Shown piece by piece: positions 42,801-50,223 of a stretch of 64,000 nucleotides of DNA (positions are counted from its first letter, which is position 1; each line of letters begins with the position of its first letter). Below the pieces are notes generated by a model that was not told the DNA's origin, made no database searches, and worked only from the letters and a program-made list of their open reading frames with translations. The translations under genes and the position numbers were made by a program. The stretch covers positions 9,362,001-9,426,000 of the forward strand of contig NC_088117.1 in NCBI RefSeq assembly GCF_036370855.1. The letters are read 5' to 3'. Source of the DNA: Dromaius novaehollandiae. Taxonomy: Eukaryota > Chordata > Aves > Casuariiformes > Dromaiidae.

Positions 42801-45761
42801 AGTATTACTAAAAGATAAAAGCTTCTAGGGATGGGAAAAAAAAAAAAGGAGAAGGGGATTAACATGCAAGACTACAAATTCTGGCCCACTTGAGAAGAAC
42901 TCAGTTTGGGAGTATAGGGCTTTACTTTACAGTTGAGTTGAACATCTCTAACTTCTGCTGACTAAATGCAATTCTAAAGCAATGGCAAAAGAGTCCTCTC
43001 TCTTTCAGGGAGAGTAACTCCTTTCCTACAGAAATCTAGAAAAAAAAAAAAAGACAGAAAAATCAACCCTTTTAAGTTTTGCATGTTGCCACCATTTTTC
43101 ATGTTCTAATCACTAAAATTAAGAATCTGATGTTATTTAAAAACTAAGTTTTAGTGGAATTTCTTTTGATAGGTGAAATTATTTTTTAACTAAAAGGATT
43201 TTGGTCCTGCGTACAGTATGCAACTCGAACTGAGAAAGCTTAGGAAAAGCTCAGAAGGAGTAAAGATATTTCAAGGCTTAGTGCTTCTGCAATACTTCGG
43301 TTCAAGAAAAGCCAAAGAAAGAAAGAAAGAGGCAAAACTTAAAGCCTTACCATAGAGTTTGGACTACAGAGAGTCTGCCAACTTAACACACTTTCTCATC
43401 CAGTGATTTTTACAAAAGCTAGCTGCTTTTGCAGAACACCATGCAGAACACCAGCTTTTTATCATGCATGGCATTCCTAGACAAATTCAAGATACCTCCA
43501 TTCTATCCCACTGCTAATTGAGGTGGTGTAATTTTACCAAGTATTTATACAAAGTAGTTCCATTACAGACATTTGAACTTAAAAACAACAGTCTATCTTA
43601 CCTACAGTGGAAAAAACACAAGACTGCATCAAATTCTTAGAACACGTCACTCAATAAAAGGCAGTAAGGTTTCCAATTACAGAAAGTGTAACTTACCACT
43701 TCATTGGGGTGTACCAAGAAGAGATAAATTCCTGGATATTTCTCAAAGACCTGAAAGGAGTTGTGACCTCGTTCCATTCTGCAAAGCACTTCTACACAAA
43801 GCTCACCTAAAAGAATGGACGCAATACAGTAAGGACTAACTTGTATACTCACAAAACAAAAATAAGTTAACTTATTTAGTGCCAAAGAAAAACACTGGTA
43901 CTTTAGTATGGCAACTAATTGTTATTTTTGCTTCCTGCAGTAGAAACAATACCATGTCCTTCCAACTATGTACAACAAAATACTTACTGACTTTCTCATG
44001 CAGCAGCAGATAGGGGTATTTCAGTATTTCTAGGAGGGGCACTCGCAAGTTATTCTCAAAATCTGGGCCTACATAACCAGACAGCTGTGTCTCCCCATTC
44101 TCATCCACTATAAACAATTCATCATCCTCTCCAACTTCTTCTTTCATGGATTTCTCAATGTGGGCAATGAGGCGGGAAGTTTCCAGCTCCCACAGGGCCT
44201 ATTCAGTGTGAAAAAACATAGCTAATCAACATACACTTGCGAAGGCAGAGATCAAGAACATTCATTATTGTAGGCAGAAACCCTGATTAGACCTTCAAAA
44301 CTTGCTATTTAATCTTGGAAAGTATTTTTCCGCCAGCACGATGAGAAACTTTAAAGGTTTTACATGGAATTCAGACTGTACAAATCACAAAACTTTCACT
44401 TCAGAGCTAAGATTGCAAAATGATCAAAAACAACAAAAAAAAGTCAGCAACAACTTCAACTGGACGCATTCTCGTAACTTTGTTAAATATTCATAAATAG
44501 CTTCAGTAATTATTTCAGGCTACAGATTAATCACGGAACTTTGTCCTATTACATAAGAAAGTGGGTGATCAGTCATGTTTAGGAGTATGGAATTAATTAT
44601 TTTAAAAGTTAAAAACTCACTTTCTCACATGTTTTGCAACATTTTAGTGGAAGAGTGAGGACGTAGAATAGGCAAACAGACTAATGGACCTGCTGAATAT
44701 CTGGACAGGACTCTTCTCACATAGTATTAGTCATTTATGGTAATTGCTCCAAACCTCAATTAGAAATCTAGGTTATTTCCTACAGCCAACGTCAATTGAC
44801 TTCAGTTATTTCCAGCCTATACTCAGATGGGATGAATTGCCCTCCAAGGCATCTATTCCTCTCTGTAGACTTCAGAGAAGTCTGAGTAGTTTAAAGAGCA
44901 ACCTTTTATACATCAGTAGTAAGGTTAATCAGCTATGAGTATTCATTTATGTACATATATACATACATACATACACACACACATGAAGATGAGCTTTCCA
45001 AAATATCAAATTAGATGCTAATAAGCAGAGAACTGTAATAGGCTTATAGTAAGATAAAGGTTTCAAAACAATTCTGATTGTGCAGTAAAAACAATCTCAC
45101 AGGCCTGCAGGATCAGAGCTCTGAAATTCAAGTATAATAGAAAACTGAGAATAAAAAACGAAAGCAAACAAAAAGGGGGAAAAGCACAAAACAGAACAGA
45201 AGGCAAAACAAGGAAGAAAATACATTAAGAAATACAGCAGTTAGTTTGTTTGGGGCTGTTCTTTTTTTAGAGCCAAAACCATCACAGCATGAACAAAATT
45301 CAAGCTTTAGTGTCTGGTTAGCAACTTCCTACTACTGTTTTAGTTTTCCCTCATTTGAATATATACAAAACAAAAGGGACTTCTTGTTTTATGCTAGGCT
45401 CTATGTAACCCAATATACCCACATACAGTTAAAAAGCAACATACTCTATTGCCAAAAACCAGTAAAACTCAGCCCCCAAACAAAAATCCCTTCTTCACTG
45501 AAGCGGGACCACAGAGGTCCCCTCTGAAGTTTTGAAAGGATGTTCCTACTCAGTAAAGGGCAAGAGACATCGCTGAATTACCTCATGCAAGCTTGGCAAC
45601 TTCTCCCTCGCCCTGTGGTACTCAACCACGCACTCCAGGCAGTAACAGAGATCATCGTTGGATCCTTCAAGATCTTCCTGGGACAGCCTTTTAGAAGCAT
45701 AGTTCTTCAGGAACTCAGTGGTATCAGAACCACTAGGCGTACACCATCGACATGTGCTCAT
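14930..45761 (-). CDS. SETX: Senataxin, complete coding region in 24 exons
   Basis: SF1B (Upf1-like) RNA/DNA helicase that resolves R-loops and aids Pol II termination and DNA-damage responses in the nucleus; human mutations cause AOA2 and ALS4. The 24 coding exons join in phase at every junction to 8,499 nt (2,832 aa), somewhat longer than human (about 2,677). Start ATG is 45761-45759 ([13 protein letters not shown], matching human MSTCCWCTP). The N-terminal domain occupies residues 1 to about 600, and a long disordered region is encoded mainly by exon 8. Helicase motifs: DQ at 2075-2076, GPPGTGKS 2101-2108, [10 protein letters not shown] 2145-2154, DEAG 2319-2322, GDPRQ 2344-2348, YRMHP 2396-2400, VDAFQG 2512-2517 and TITRAR 2549-2554. 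All catalytic residues are present. The C-terminus ends in a basic KRRK cluster, probably nuclear-localising. A gene in good order; identification certain. Confidence 0.98.
16733..16820 (-). CDS. SETX: SETX coding exon 23: motif VI
   Basis: 88 nt, residues 2538-2567, [20 protein letters not shown] and ILGRLKTLM. Acceptor gtcgcttag, donor catg/gtaggt. Confidence 0.97.
19254..19352 (-). CDS. SETX: SETX coding exon 22: motif V
   Basis: 99 nt, residues 2505-2538, [20 protein letters not shown] and [12 protein letters not shown]. Acceptor ctttaacag, donor attgg/gtatgt. Confidence 0.97.
19848..20012 (-). CDS. SETX: SETX coding exon 21
   Basis: 165 nt, residues 2450-2505, [15 protein letters not shown] then [20 protein letters not shown] (RecA2 domain). 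Acceptor tgccttgttcag, donor acag/gtaaag. Confidence 0.97.
20619..20711 (-). CDS. SETX: SETX coding exon 20
   Basis: 93 nt, residues 2419-2450, including [20 protein letters not shown]. Acceptor catttacag, donor atga/gtaagt. Confidence 0.96.
21084..21271 (-). CDS. SETX: SETX coding exon 19: motif IV
   Basis: 188 nt, residues 2357-2419, [20 protein letters not shown] and [17 protein letters not shown]. Acceptor ccctctggcag, donor acaa/gtgagt. Confidence 0.98.
21984..22091 (-). CDS. SETX: SETX coding exon 18: DEAG end and motif III
   Basis: 108 nt, residues 2321-2356, [17 protein letters not shown] followed by [14 protein letters not shown]. Acceptor atacaaaag, donor cag/gtaagc. Confidence 0.98.
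22629..22778 (-). CDS. SETX: SETX coding exon 17: first half of Walker B
   Basis: 150 nt, residues 2271-2320, including [18 protein letters not shown] and FSCVIVDE. The DEAG box is split across the junction with the next exon. Acceptor tacttgaag, donor gatgag/gtcagt. Confidence 0.97.
23680..23751 (-). CDS. SETX: SETX coding exon 16
   Basis: 72 nt, residues 2247-2270, [20 protein letters not shown] and four further residues, continuing the coiled stalk. Acceptor ccccccag, donor gag/gtagga. Confidence 0.94.
24477..24592 (-). CDS. SETX: SETX coding exon 15
   Basis: 116 nt, residues 2208-2246, a charged helical stretch ([20 protein letters not shown]) of the helicase prong/stalk. Acceptor ctttattgtag, donor gata/gtaaga. 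A large microsatellite lies about 100 nt upstream. Confidence 0.95.
24701..24802. repeat. Compound microsatellite (GTTTTT)8 then (GT)27
   Basis: Eight near-perfect GTTTTT units (24701-24748) followed by about 27 GT units. It lies in the SETX intron before coding exon 15; in the SETX transcript it reads as a CA repeat followed by CAAAAA units. Confidence 0.97.
25027..26327 (+). mobile_element. CR1 LINE fragment, 5'-truncated and broken
   Basis: Chicken-repeat-1-type non-LTR retrotransposon, sense on the + strand, so antisense inside a SETX intron. Several short frames give reverse-transcriptase pieces: [11 protein letters not shown] and LDFSKAFDT (RT motif A region), a FADDTKL box encoded near 25455, and a downstream piece with [12 protein letters not shown]. 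Later pieces read [17 protein letters not shown], then a 3' part with [16 protein letters not shown]. These blocks fall in different frames with stops between them, so the copy is dead. It ends at the CR1-like 3' terminus gtgattctgtga. The 5' end of the element is missing. Confidence 0.95.
26470..26571 (-). CDS. SETX: SETX coding exon 14
   Basis: 102 nt, residues 2174-2208, including [17 protein letters not shown]. Acceptor catgaacag, donor atga/gtaagt. Confidence 0.95.
27396..27552 (-). CDS. SETX: SETX coding exon 13: motif Ia
   Basis: 157 nt, residues 2122-2174, with [18 protein letters not shown]. Acceptor aatctacag, donor ttgg/gtatgg. Confidence 0.97.
28114..28278 (-). CDS. SETX: SETX coding exon 12: Q-motif and Walker A
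   Basis: 165 nt, residues 2067-2121, in frame at both ends. It contains NEDQKRAI and the ATP-binding [15 protein letters not shown] (Lys2107). Acceptor cccttcag, donor agag/gtaggt. Confidence 0.98.
28787..29016 (-). CDS. SETX: SETX coding exon 11
   Basis: 230 nt, residues 1990-2066, including [20 protein letters not shown] and [15 protein letters not shown]. The acceptor has a long T-run ending taatag; donor gct/gtaagt. Confidence 0.95.
29660..29836 (-). CDS. SETX: SETX coding exon 10
   Basis: 177 nt, residues 1931-1990, including [20 protein letters not shown]. Acceptor ttttttgggtag, donor gcta/gtaagt. Start of the beta-barrel/helicase region. Confidence 0.92.
30612..30711 (-). CDS. SETX: SETX coding exon 9
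   Basis: 100 nt, residues 1898-1931, beginning LAQDWLESQ. Acceptor aacttgtag, donor atag/gtaagt. Confidence 0.9.
30902..30926. repeat. (CA)12 microsatellite
   Basis: Perfect dinucleotide run in the SETX intron between coding exons 8 and 9. It lies about 190 nt upstream of the exon 9 acceptor. Confidence 0.95.
31595..36181 (-). CDS. SETX: SETX coding exon 8 (giant exon, 4,587 nt)
   Basis: Residues 369-1897, 1,529 uninterrupted codons, matching the very large exon 10 of human SETX. It opens with the end of the N-terminal domain ([19 protein letters not shown] ... [18 protein letters not shown]). It then runs through a long Ser/Glu/Lys-rich, apparently disordered region. A SUMO-interaction-like motif ([11 protein letters not shown]) lies at about residues 1131-1141, and a second conserved block contains [20 protein letters not shown]. 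Acceptor ttatttttcag, donor aca/gtaagt. Confidence 0.98.
37051..37141 (-). CDS. SETX: SETX coding exon 7
   Basis: 91 nt, residues 338-368, including [18 protein letters not shown]. Acceptor ttattttag, donor caaaag/gtattt. Ends on a codon boundary. Confidence 0.94.
37946..37966. repeat. (CA)10 microsatellite
   Basis: Perfect CA run in the SETX intron between coding exons 6 and 7. Confidence 0.95.
38908..39079 (-). CDS. SETX: SETX coding exon 6
   Basis: 172 nt, residues 281-338, including [20 protein letters not shown]. Acceptor tatgtttcag, donor aagag/gtcagt; leaves two bases. Confidence 0.95.
40545..40664 (-). CDS. SETX: SETX coding exon 5
   Basis: 120 nt, residues 241-281, including [20 protein letters not shown]. 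Acceptor gtgtgtag within a CA/GT-rich run, donor gatg/gtaact. Confidence 0.94.
40982..41201 (-). CDS. SETX: SETX coding exon 4
   Basis: 220 nt, residues 168-241, beginning [20 protein letters not shown]. Acceptor aatctgtag, donor ttag/gtgagt. N-terminal domain. Confidence 0.95.
43697..43806 (-). CDS. SETX: SETX coding exon 3
   Basis: Residues 131-167, including [14 protein letters not shown] and [14 protein letters not shown] (the first G comes from the splice context and is Ser when joined). 110 nt, acceptor cttttag, donor gtg/gtaagt. Confidence 0.95.
43988..44198 (-). CDS. SETX: SETX coding exon 2
   Basis: Residues 61-131, beginning [17 protein letters not shown]; 211 nt, leaves one base. 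Acceptor gaatag, strong donor tca/gtaagt. Part of the conserved N-terminal helical domain ([17 protein letters not shown]). Confidence 0.95.
44949..44983. repeat. Mixed TA/TACA/CA microsatellite
   Basis: Short mixed run of acatatat, (acat)n and (ac)n in the SETX intron between coding exons 1 and 2. Confidence 0.85.
45582..45761 (-). CDS. SETX: SETX coding exon 1 (start codon)
   Basis: Residues 1-60; 180 coding nt. The ATG follows a ctctccctctgaag acceptor by one base, so at least one noncoding exon precedes it. Donor catgag/gtaatt. Ends on a codon boundary. Confidence 0.95.
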
Positions 45762-47369
45762 TCTTCAGAGGGAGAGAAGAGGGAATAACACAACTCCTAA
45801 GACTAGAAGTGGCAAAAGCTATTTCCTTTCAGCCACAATAGTACCTAATTCTCAACTACGCATGGATTTCTGTAACTCATTAGCGACAGGTGCACGTATG
45901 TTCTTGGTTGTTCTTAAATCACATAGATGCATGCAATTAAACAGAGAAATTTAATTAAAGCATCTACATAAAAATTACAGAAAAATAACCACTGAATTAG
46001 GAATATTAAAGTCTTGAAAAGAAGTCACATCCATTATACAGTCTGCAAGTTACCAGTGTATGAAAACCCACTTCACCTACCAAAAAATCCCTTGTCCGCA
46101 CTCAAGTACACCTTCAACAACTACAGCATTAAGGTTTTTATTTTTAAGTAGCTTTTTGGTGGTATTTGCGAAATCAAGGTCTAATAAGTACAAAACTTAG
46201 TTAGCGTTTTTCCTGAATCTCCTCCCAGAATTTATGGGTCAATAAATTCCTGTTGTGAATAGTACTGTTTATTCCAAACTTTCCTATTTTTATTACTTCA
46301 GTGAGATAGTTTGTGGCGATAATTTTGTGATACTCTTGCATCTAAAAACAAAATTCCTTCTGTAAGTAGAAATAAAGTAATATCCAATGCTACTGCTTTG
46401 GAGAACTCAGCTGAACACTAGAGAAGCAGGAACACTTGGACTATATAGAATGAACAACAGTAACTGCTCGGTCTTTCAGAATAGCAAGGCAGAAGGGAAA
46501 TCCAGATAAAGCAAAACCATGCATGTTTTTGTACATATGCAGAAAAAAATAAAGGCAGTGTTTACCTTTGGAAAGGGAAGCGATCCGCTTCGCAGGTGCC
46601 TCAGGTCACATGATGGGAAAGCTAACAGCGCTGCCCCACAGCTGGCGAGAGGGGCCGCCACCTCCGGCCGGCCGCGCCCGCCCGAGCCCCGCGCCGCGAC
46701 CCGGCCGCTCCAGCGACCATCCGCCGGCGAGCGAGCGCCGGCCGCGCCCCGCGGACCTGGGGGAACAGAGCGATCGTCGGAGTTCAGCCCGATTCACCCG
46801 CAACGGACAGAAAACTCCTGCGCGTATTCGGATTAACGTATTTTACCTTCACACTAAGCGCGATTATTTACCGAGCCGATACGTTTCGTACGATTTTGTA
46901 ACCAAAATCCGCCCGTCGGTCAAGCGCGGGCTACGCGGCCGCAGCACCGACCTCCTCCCTACCCAAAGGCGCGAGAGCCCGCCGCGTGCGCCGAGCACCG
47001 GGACCGTTTAAACACGCGCACGCAGCGCGACGGCCTCGCCTGCGGGGGCAGAAGCGCCGCACGGCGCCGTTACGCCGGCGCCCGCCGCTGCGGGCCGCTT
47101 TACCGGGTGCCGCTGAGGAAAACCCGCACCTGTTTCGGAGAAACGAAACCTGAACGCGGGGCGAGTCTCCCGCTTCCCGACTCCCGCGGCCCCGCCCGGG
47201 CGCTGGGTAACAGCCGCCTCGCGCCGCCCCCCCCCCCCCCGCAGGTGGGCCCGGCCGGCGGCGCCACCTCCTCGGGGAGGGGGGCGCGAGGAGCCGGAAG
47301 CGGAGCGAAACGCGAGCCCGGCCGCCTCCGCGGGGGAAGGGGGAGGCGGGCCGCTCCCTCCCCGCTCAC

Positions 47370-47460
47370 CTCCTGCCGCTGCCGGGGCGGCGCTACTCCT
47401 CCGCCATGGGCCGCCCGTCCCGCCACCGCGGACGCCGCCTCAGGCCGCGCCTCCCCGTCG
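47370..47460 (-). other. SETX: Putative SETX 5' noncoding exon 1
   Basis: A canonical donor on the minus strand (ggcaggag/gtgagc, intron starting at 47369) sits inside the CpG island upstream of the SETX start exon. The 5' boundary is not visible; the end given is a guess just below the ETS-type sites. The exon would contain a tiny upstream ORF, listed separately. Confidence 0.5.
47393..47407 (-). promoter_or_regulatory. Minimal upstream ORF in the SETX 5' exon
   Basis: ATG GCG GAG GAG TAG (peptide MAEE) read on the minus strand, 23 nt before the putative exon 1 donor. A G follows the ATG, a favourable context. Whether the transcription start is upstream of it is inferred. Confidence 0.45.
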
Positions 47461-47483
47461 CTTCCGGTCCGGCAGCGGAAGTG
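47459..47483. promoter_or_regulatory. Paired ETS-type sites in the SETX promoter
   Basis: The minus strand reads accggaagcg at 47468-47459 and the plus strand reads gcggaagtg at 47475-47483. These are two oppositely oriented GGAA cores, typical of GABPA/ETS-driven TATA-less CpG promoters. Position just upstream of the putative first exon supports a core-promoter role. Confidence 0.5.
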
Positions 47484-50059
47484 CAGCCACGCCCCGTTCC
47501 GTGCGGGCAGCGCCCGCGAGCCGGCCGCTTTCCTGCGCCGCCAGGCCCCGCCCCCGCGGCTGGGGGGCGGGGCTCTTAAAGGGCCAGCAGCGAGGGGCGC
47601 GCTCGGCGCCTCTCTGCGGCGCGGCGGCGCTGGGGAAACTGAGGCACGCAGGAATCTGGGGTTTTTGCGGCGAGAAGAAAGGAGAAAGTTGCATGGGGAC
47701 GTAAAAGTGGTTGTGGTGGTGGGGGAGCGTGTCAGAGCACCGAGCAGCACAATATTGCCAGCAGCAGTGCCCCAACCATGGAACTAAATAACTTAGTATT
47801 CTGATATTTAAGTATTTCACGTCTGTCCCCAATCCGTGATCACAGATGAAGCAGTAAAGGCGGCTTTATCTCACTTCCTCTTTTACCATGCAAGCGCATC
47901 GTATTCTGCGACCACGGCCACGCTGCAGGACAGCTAATGCCAAGCACTTTGATGACAAAGTGATGCTCGTCACCCACCGCTCATCCTCCTGCAGTTAAAA
48001 GCACTTCAGAGAAGATTTTATTAGTGTTCTGGTCTGGCCCCTGCCCCTAGGCGTGACAGATGAAGCAGGCTGGCCCAAGGCTTGGTCCTCAGTCCGGTGA
48101 TCTGGTTTCTACATCCCAGGAAAGACGCTGGCCCCAGAGGTAGAACGGAAGAGGCCTTGCTGGCTGCCTTCACCCTGCCGGTGCTGCACGGGAAAGGGGG
48201 GAGGGGGACAGGAAGGCGAGGGGCCGTTTGATCTTCAGCTGCTGCCACCACAACAGTCCTCCAACTTTGAAGTGCTTCTCAGCTGCAAACACAGCTCTTG
48301 TAACCTGGCTGTCGCTGCCTTTGATAACGCCCCAGAGTCGAGAATTTTTTCCGAAACACGATTCAGGCCCTTAACGTGCCATGAAAACACTTGAAGCTAC
48401 GCAGTTGTTTGAATCACCTAAGTTTTTAGGGGACCCCGCAGAGCTTTTTAGTCTTGAAGGAGCTGTCATGCTCTTATTTATAATGCAGCCTGCTACACAA
48501 AGCTCTGTCACTGTTGTCTCCCTCACTGTTCTGAGCAACTTTAAAAAACAAAAAACAAACAAAAAACAAAAACACTCTCTCGCTGGAATTGCTCTGTTTT
48601 GCAGTAATGTTCTCTTTCAGAGACCTGTATGAAACAACTGCTTCCCCTCCCTGAGCACCTAGGCTCCTCTGTAAGCAGACTGCACAAGGAAAAGACGCTT
48701 TCTTGCACCCTCCCAGTGCCATTGTTAGGAGGATGGGAAGTGATCAACGAGCACGCTCCCTCGCCCCCAGCTTTTGTCCAGCTGCTAAGTGACTATGAAC
48801 AACGATTCACCAAACGGGATGTTTCACCATTCTGTGTGTCCTCTGAACAGGACAGGGTAAGGAACTGATTCCCTACAAGCAGGCTCCCTTTTTTTGCTAT
48901 GTAGTAGAGGTCAGATCTGTATTTCTCCCAAAGCAGCCACGGCAGCAATAGCTTTGCCCCCACACTGCCTCCAGTTTGCAGTTCTTGTCCCAGCTTATCT
49001 GCTTGTTGAAAACAGTTTCTCTACAAAAGAACGCATCAGCAAAAATCTTCATTAAAAAGCTTCTCTCTAAAAAGCCTTAAACAAGGCTTTTGTTTTCATC
49101 CTTTAGAAGTTCTCCGTTTTCAATGACAATTAAGTGAAAGAAATCCTCACTTACCTACATGAGCAACCAAAAACAATGCCACAGACAAACCCAACTCTGT
49201 GTACTGCTTTCTAATGCAACTTTATAGGAAATATAAGCAAGCTGAACAAATACTTTACATGCACAGTAAGATTTTTTACATTCACACTGTCAATTTACAA
49301 ATAATTACTTTAGGCAAATGGTTAAAAATATACAAAGACATGAGTACAATTTCCATCTTACCCCTTAGTTTCCATATTAAAATGTAGAAACTTTCCTCAG
49401 CATAATAAAAAAATATATACTGTCCATTTTCTCTCTGTATTCCAAATATTAAAGAAAACATTCTAAATGTATCATTCTGGTTTGCATGACAACAATTTGT
49501 AATTAATAATGGACATAAGTCCCCTTTCTCTGGAAGAACTGAAAAAAGAGCAACTCCACATCAAAAAATGGGAATCAACTGTTCTTAAGAACAAGGTGCT
49601 GCCATTTCCCCTCAAAGCATGTGTCTGAAGATTTGTTTTAGAGATATCTAAAAGCCAATAGAAAGCCTTCTTCGTGGTCAAGCTTTTTTTCTTAAAAAAG
49701 AAAAAAGGATTTAAAATTCTTTAAAGTGCTGAAAACCAAATTCACACACAAAAGGTAAACAGCAGTTTCCAATTCCACAGAACAAAGGAAAGGAAAAAAT
49801 ACCTATTTGAGTCTTGTAGAAAGCAACTTGGATTCTTTAAAAAAGAAAAATCTAAAACCAAAGATAAATTCCTAGTAACAAAAGGTGGCACAAAAGCTGT
49901 ATTTACCTCAGTCTTCAATATGAAACAAGAAAAGCAGGCACGCCTATCTTTGCTTTTTCCATTATTTCAGTCTGTATACCTGCAGTTGTTGATCTGTGTC
50001 CACTTTCAACCAGATCCATTTTGCATCTTAAATATGCAGACTAGGACGTGTTAAGGCAA
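47484..50059 (-). other. TTF1 3' UTR and TTF1–SETX spacer
   Basis: Sequence after the TTF1 stop. A minus-strand AATAAA at 48017-48022 would give a 3' UTR of about 2 kb and leave only about 0.5 kb before the SETX promoter. The stretch 47.65-48.0 kb shows nothing I recognise. No other gene is seen. Confidence 0.45.
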
Positions 50060-50223
50060 TCAATTATCACTCTCTTCACTGGAGTCAAAAATTTCACTGA
50101 GCTGGAAAACCTTTTTCTGTTGGCTGGCTGTTGAACTGTCAGAACTGAGGTGTTTCTTTTTCCTTTTTTGCAACTTTTCTTCCAGTTCTGGGAGTTTCTC
50201 ATCATGAAGATAATCAACAATTT
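50060..50223 (-). CDS. TTF1: TTF1 last coding exon (10)
   Basis: 164 nt, residues 664-717, [20 protein letters not shown], a basic KRKKKH cluster, then [15 protein letters not shown] and TGA. Acceptor ttttttcaaag. Confidence 0.95.

Larger units (their letters stand above)
46600..47650. promoter_or_regulatory. CpG island at the SETX 5' end
   Basis: Dense CpG and GC in an otherwise AT-rich area, covering the putative SETX exon 1, its donor and the ETS sites. It contains a C14 run at 47227-47240 and GC boxes near 47545-47575. No TATA box is seen. Confidence 0.8.

Noticed and set aside
47100-47787. Long open frames on both strands across the SETX CpG island.
   Set aside because: Stop codons are rare in CpG islands; the peptides are Pro/Arg/Ala/Gly low complexity with no homology.
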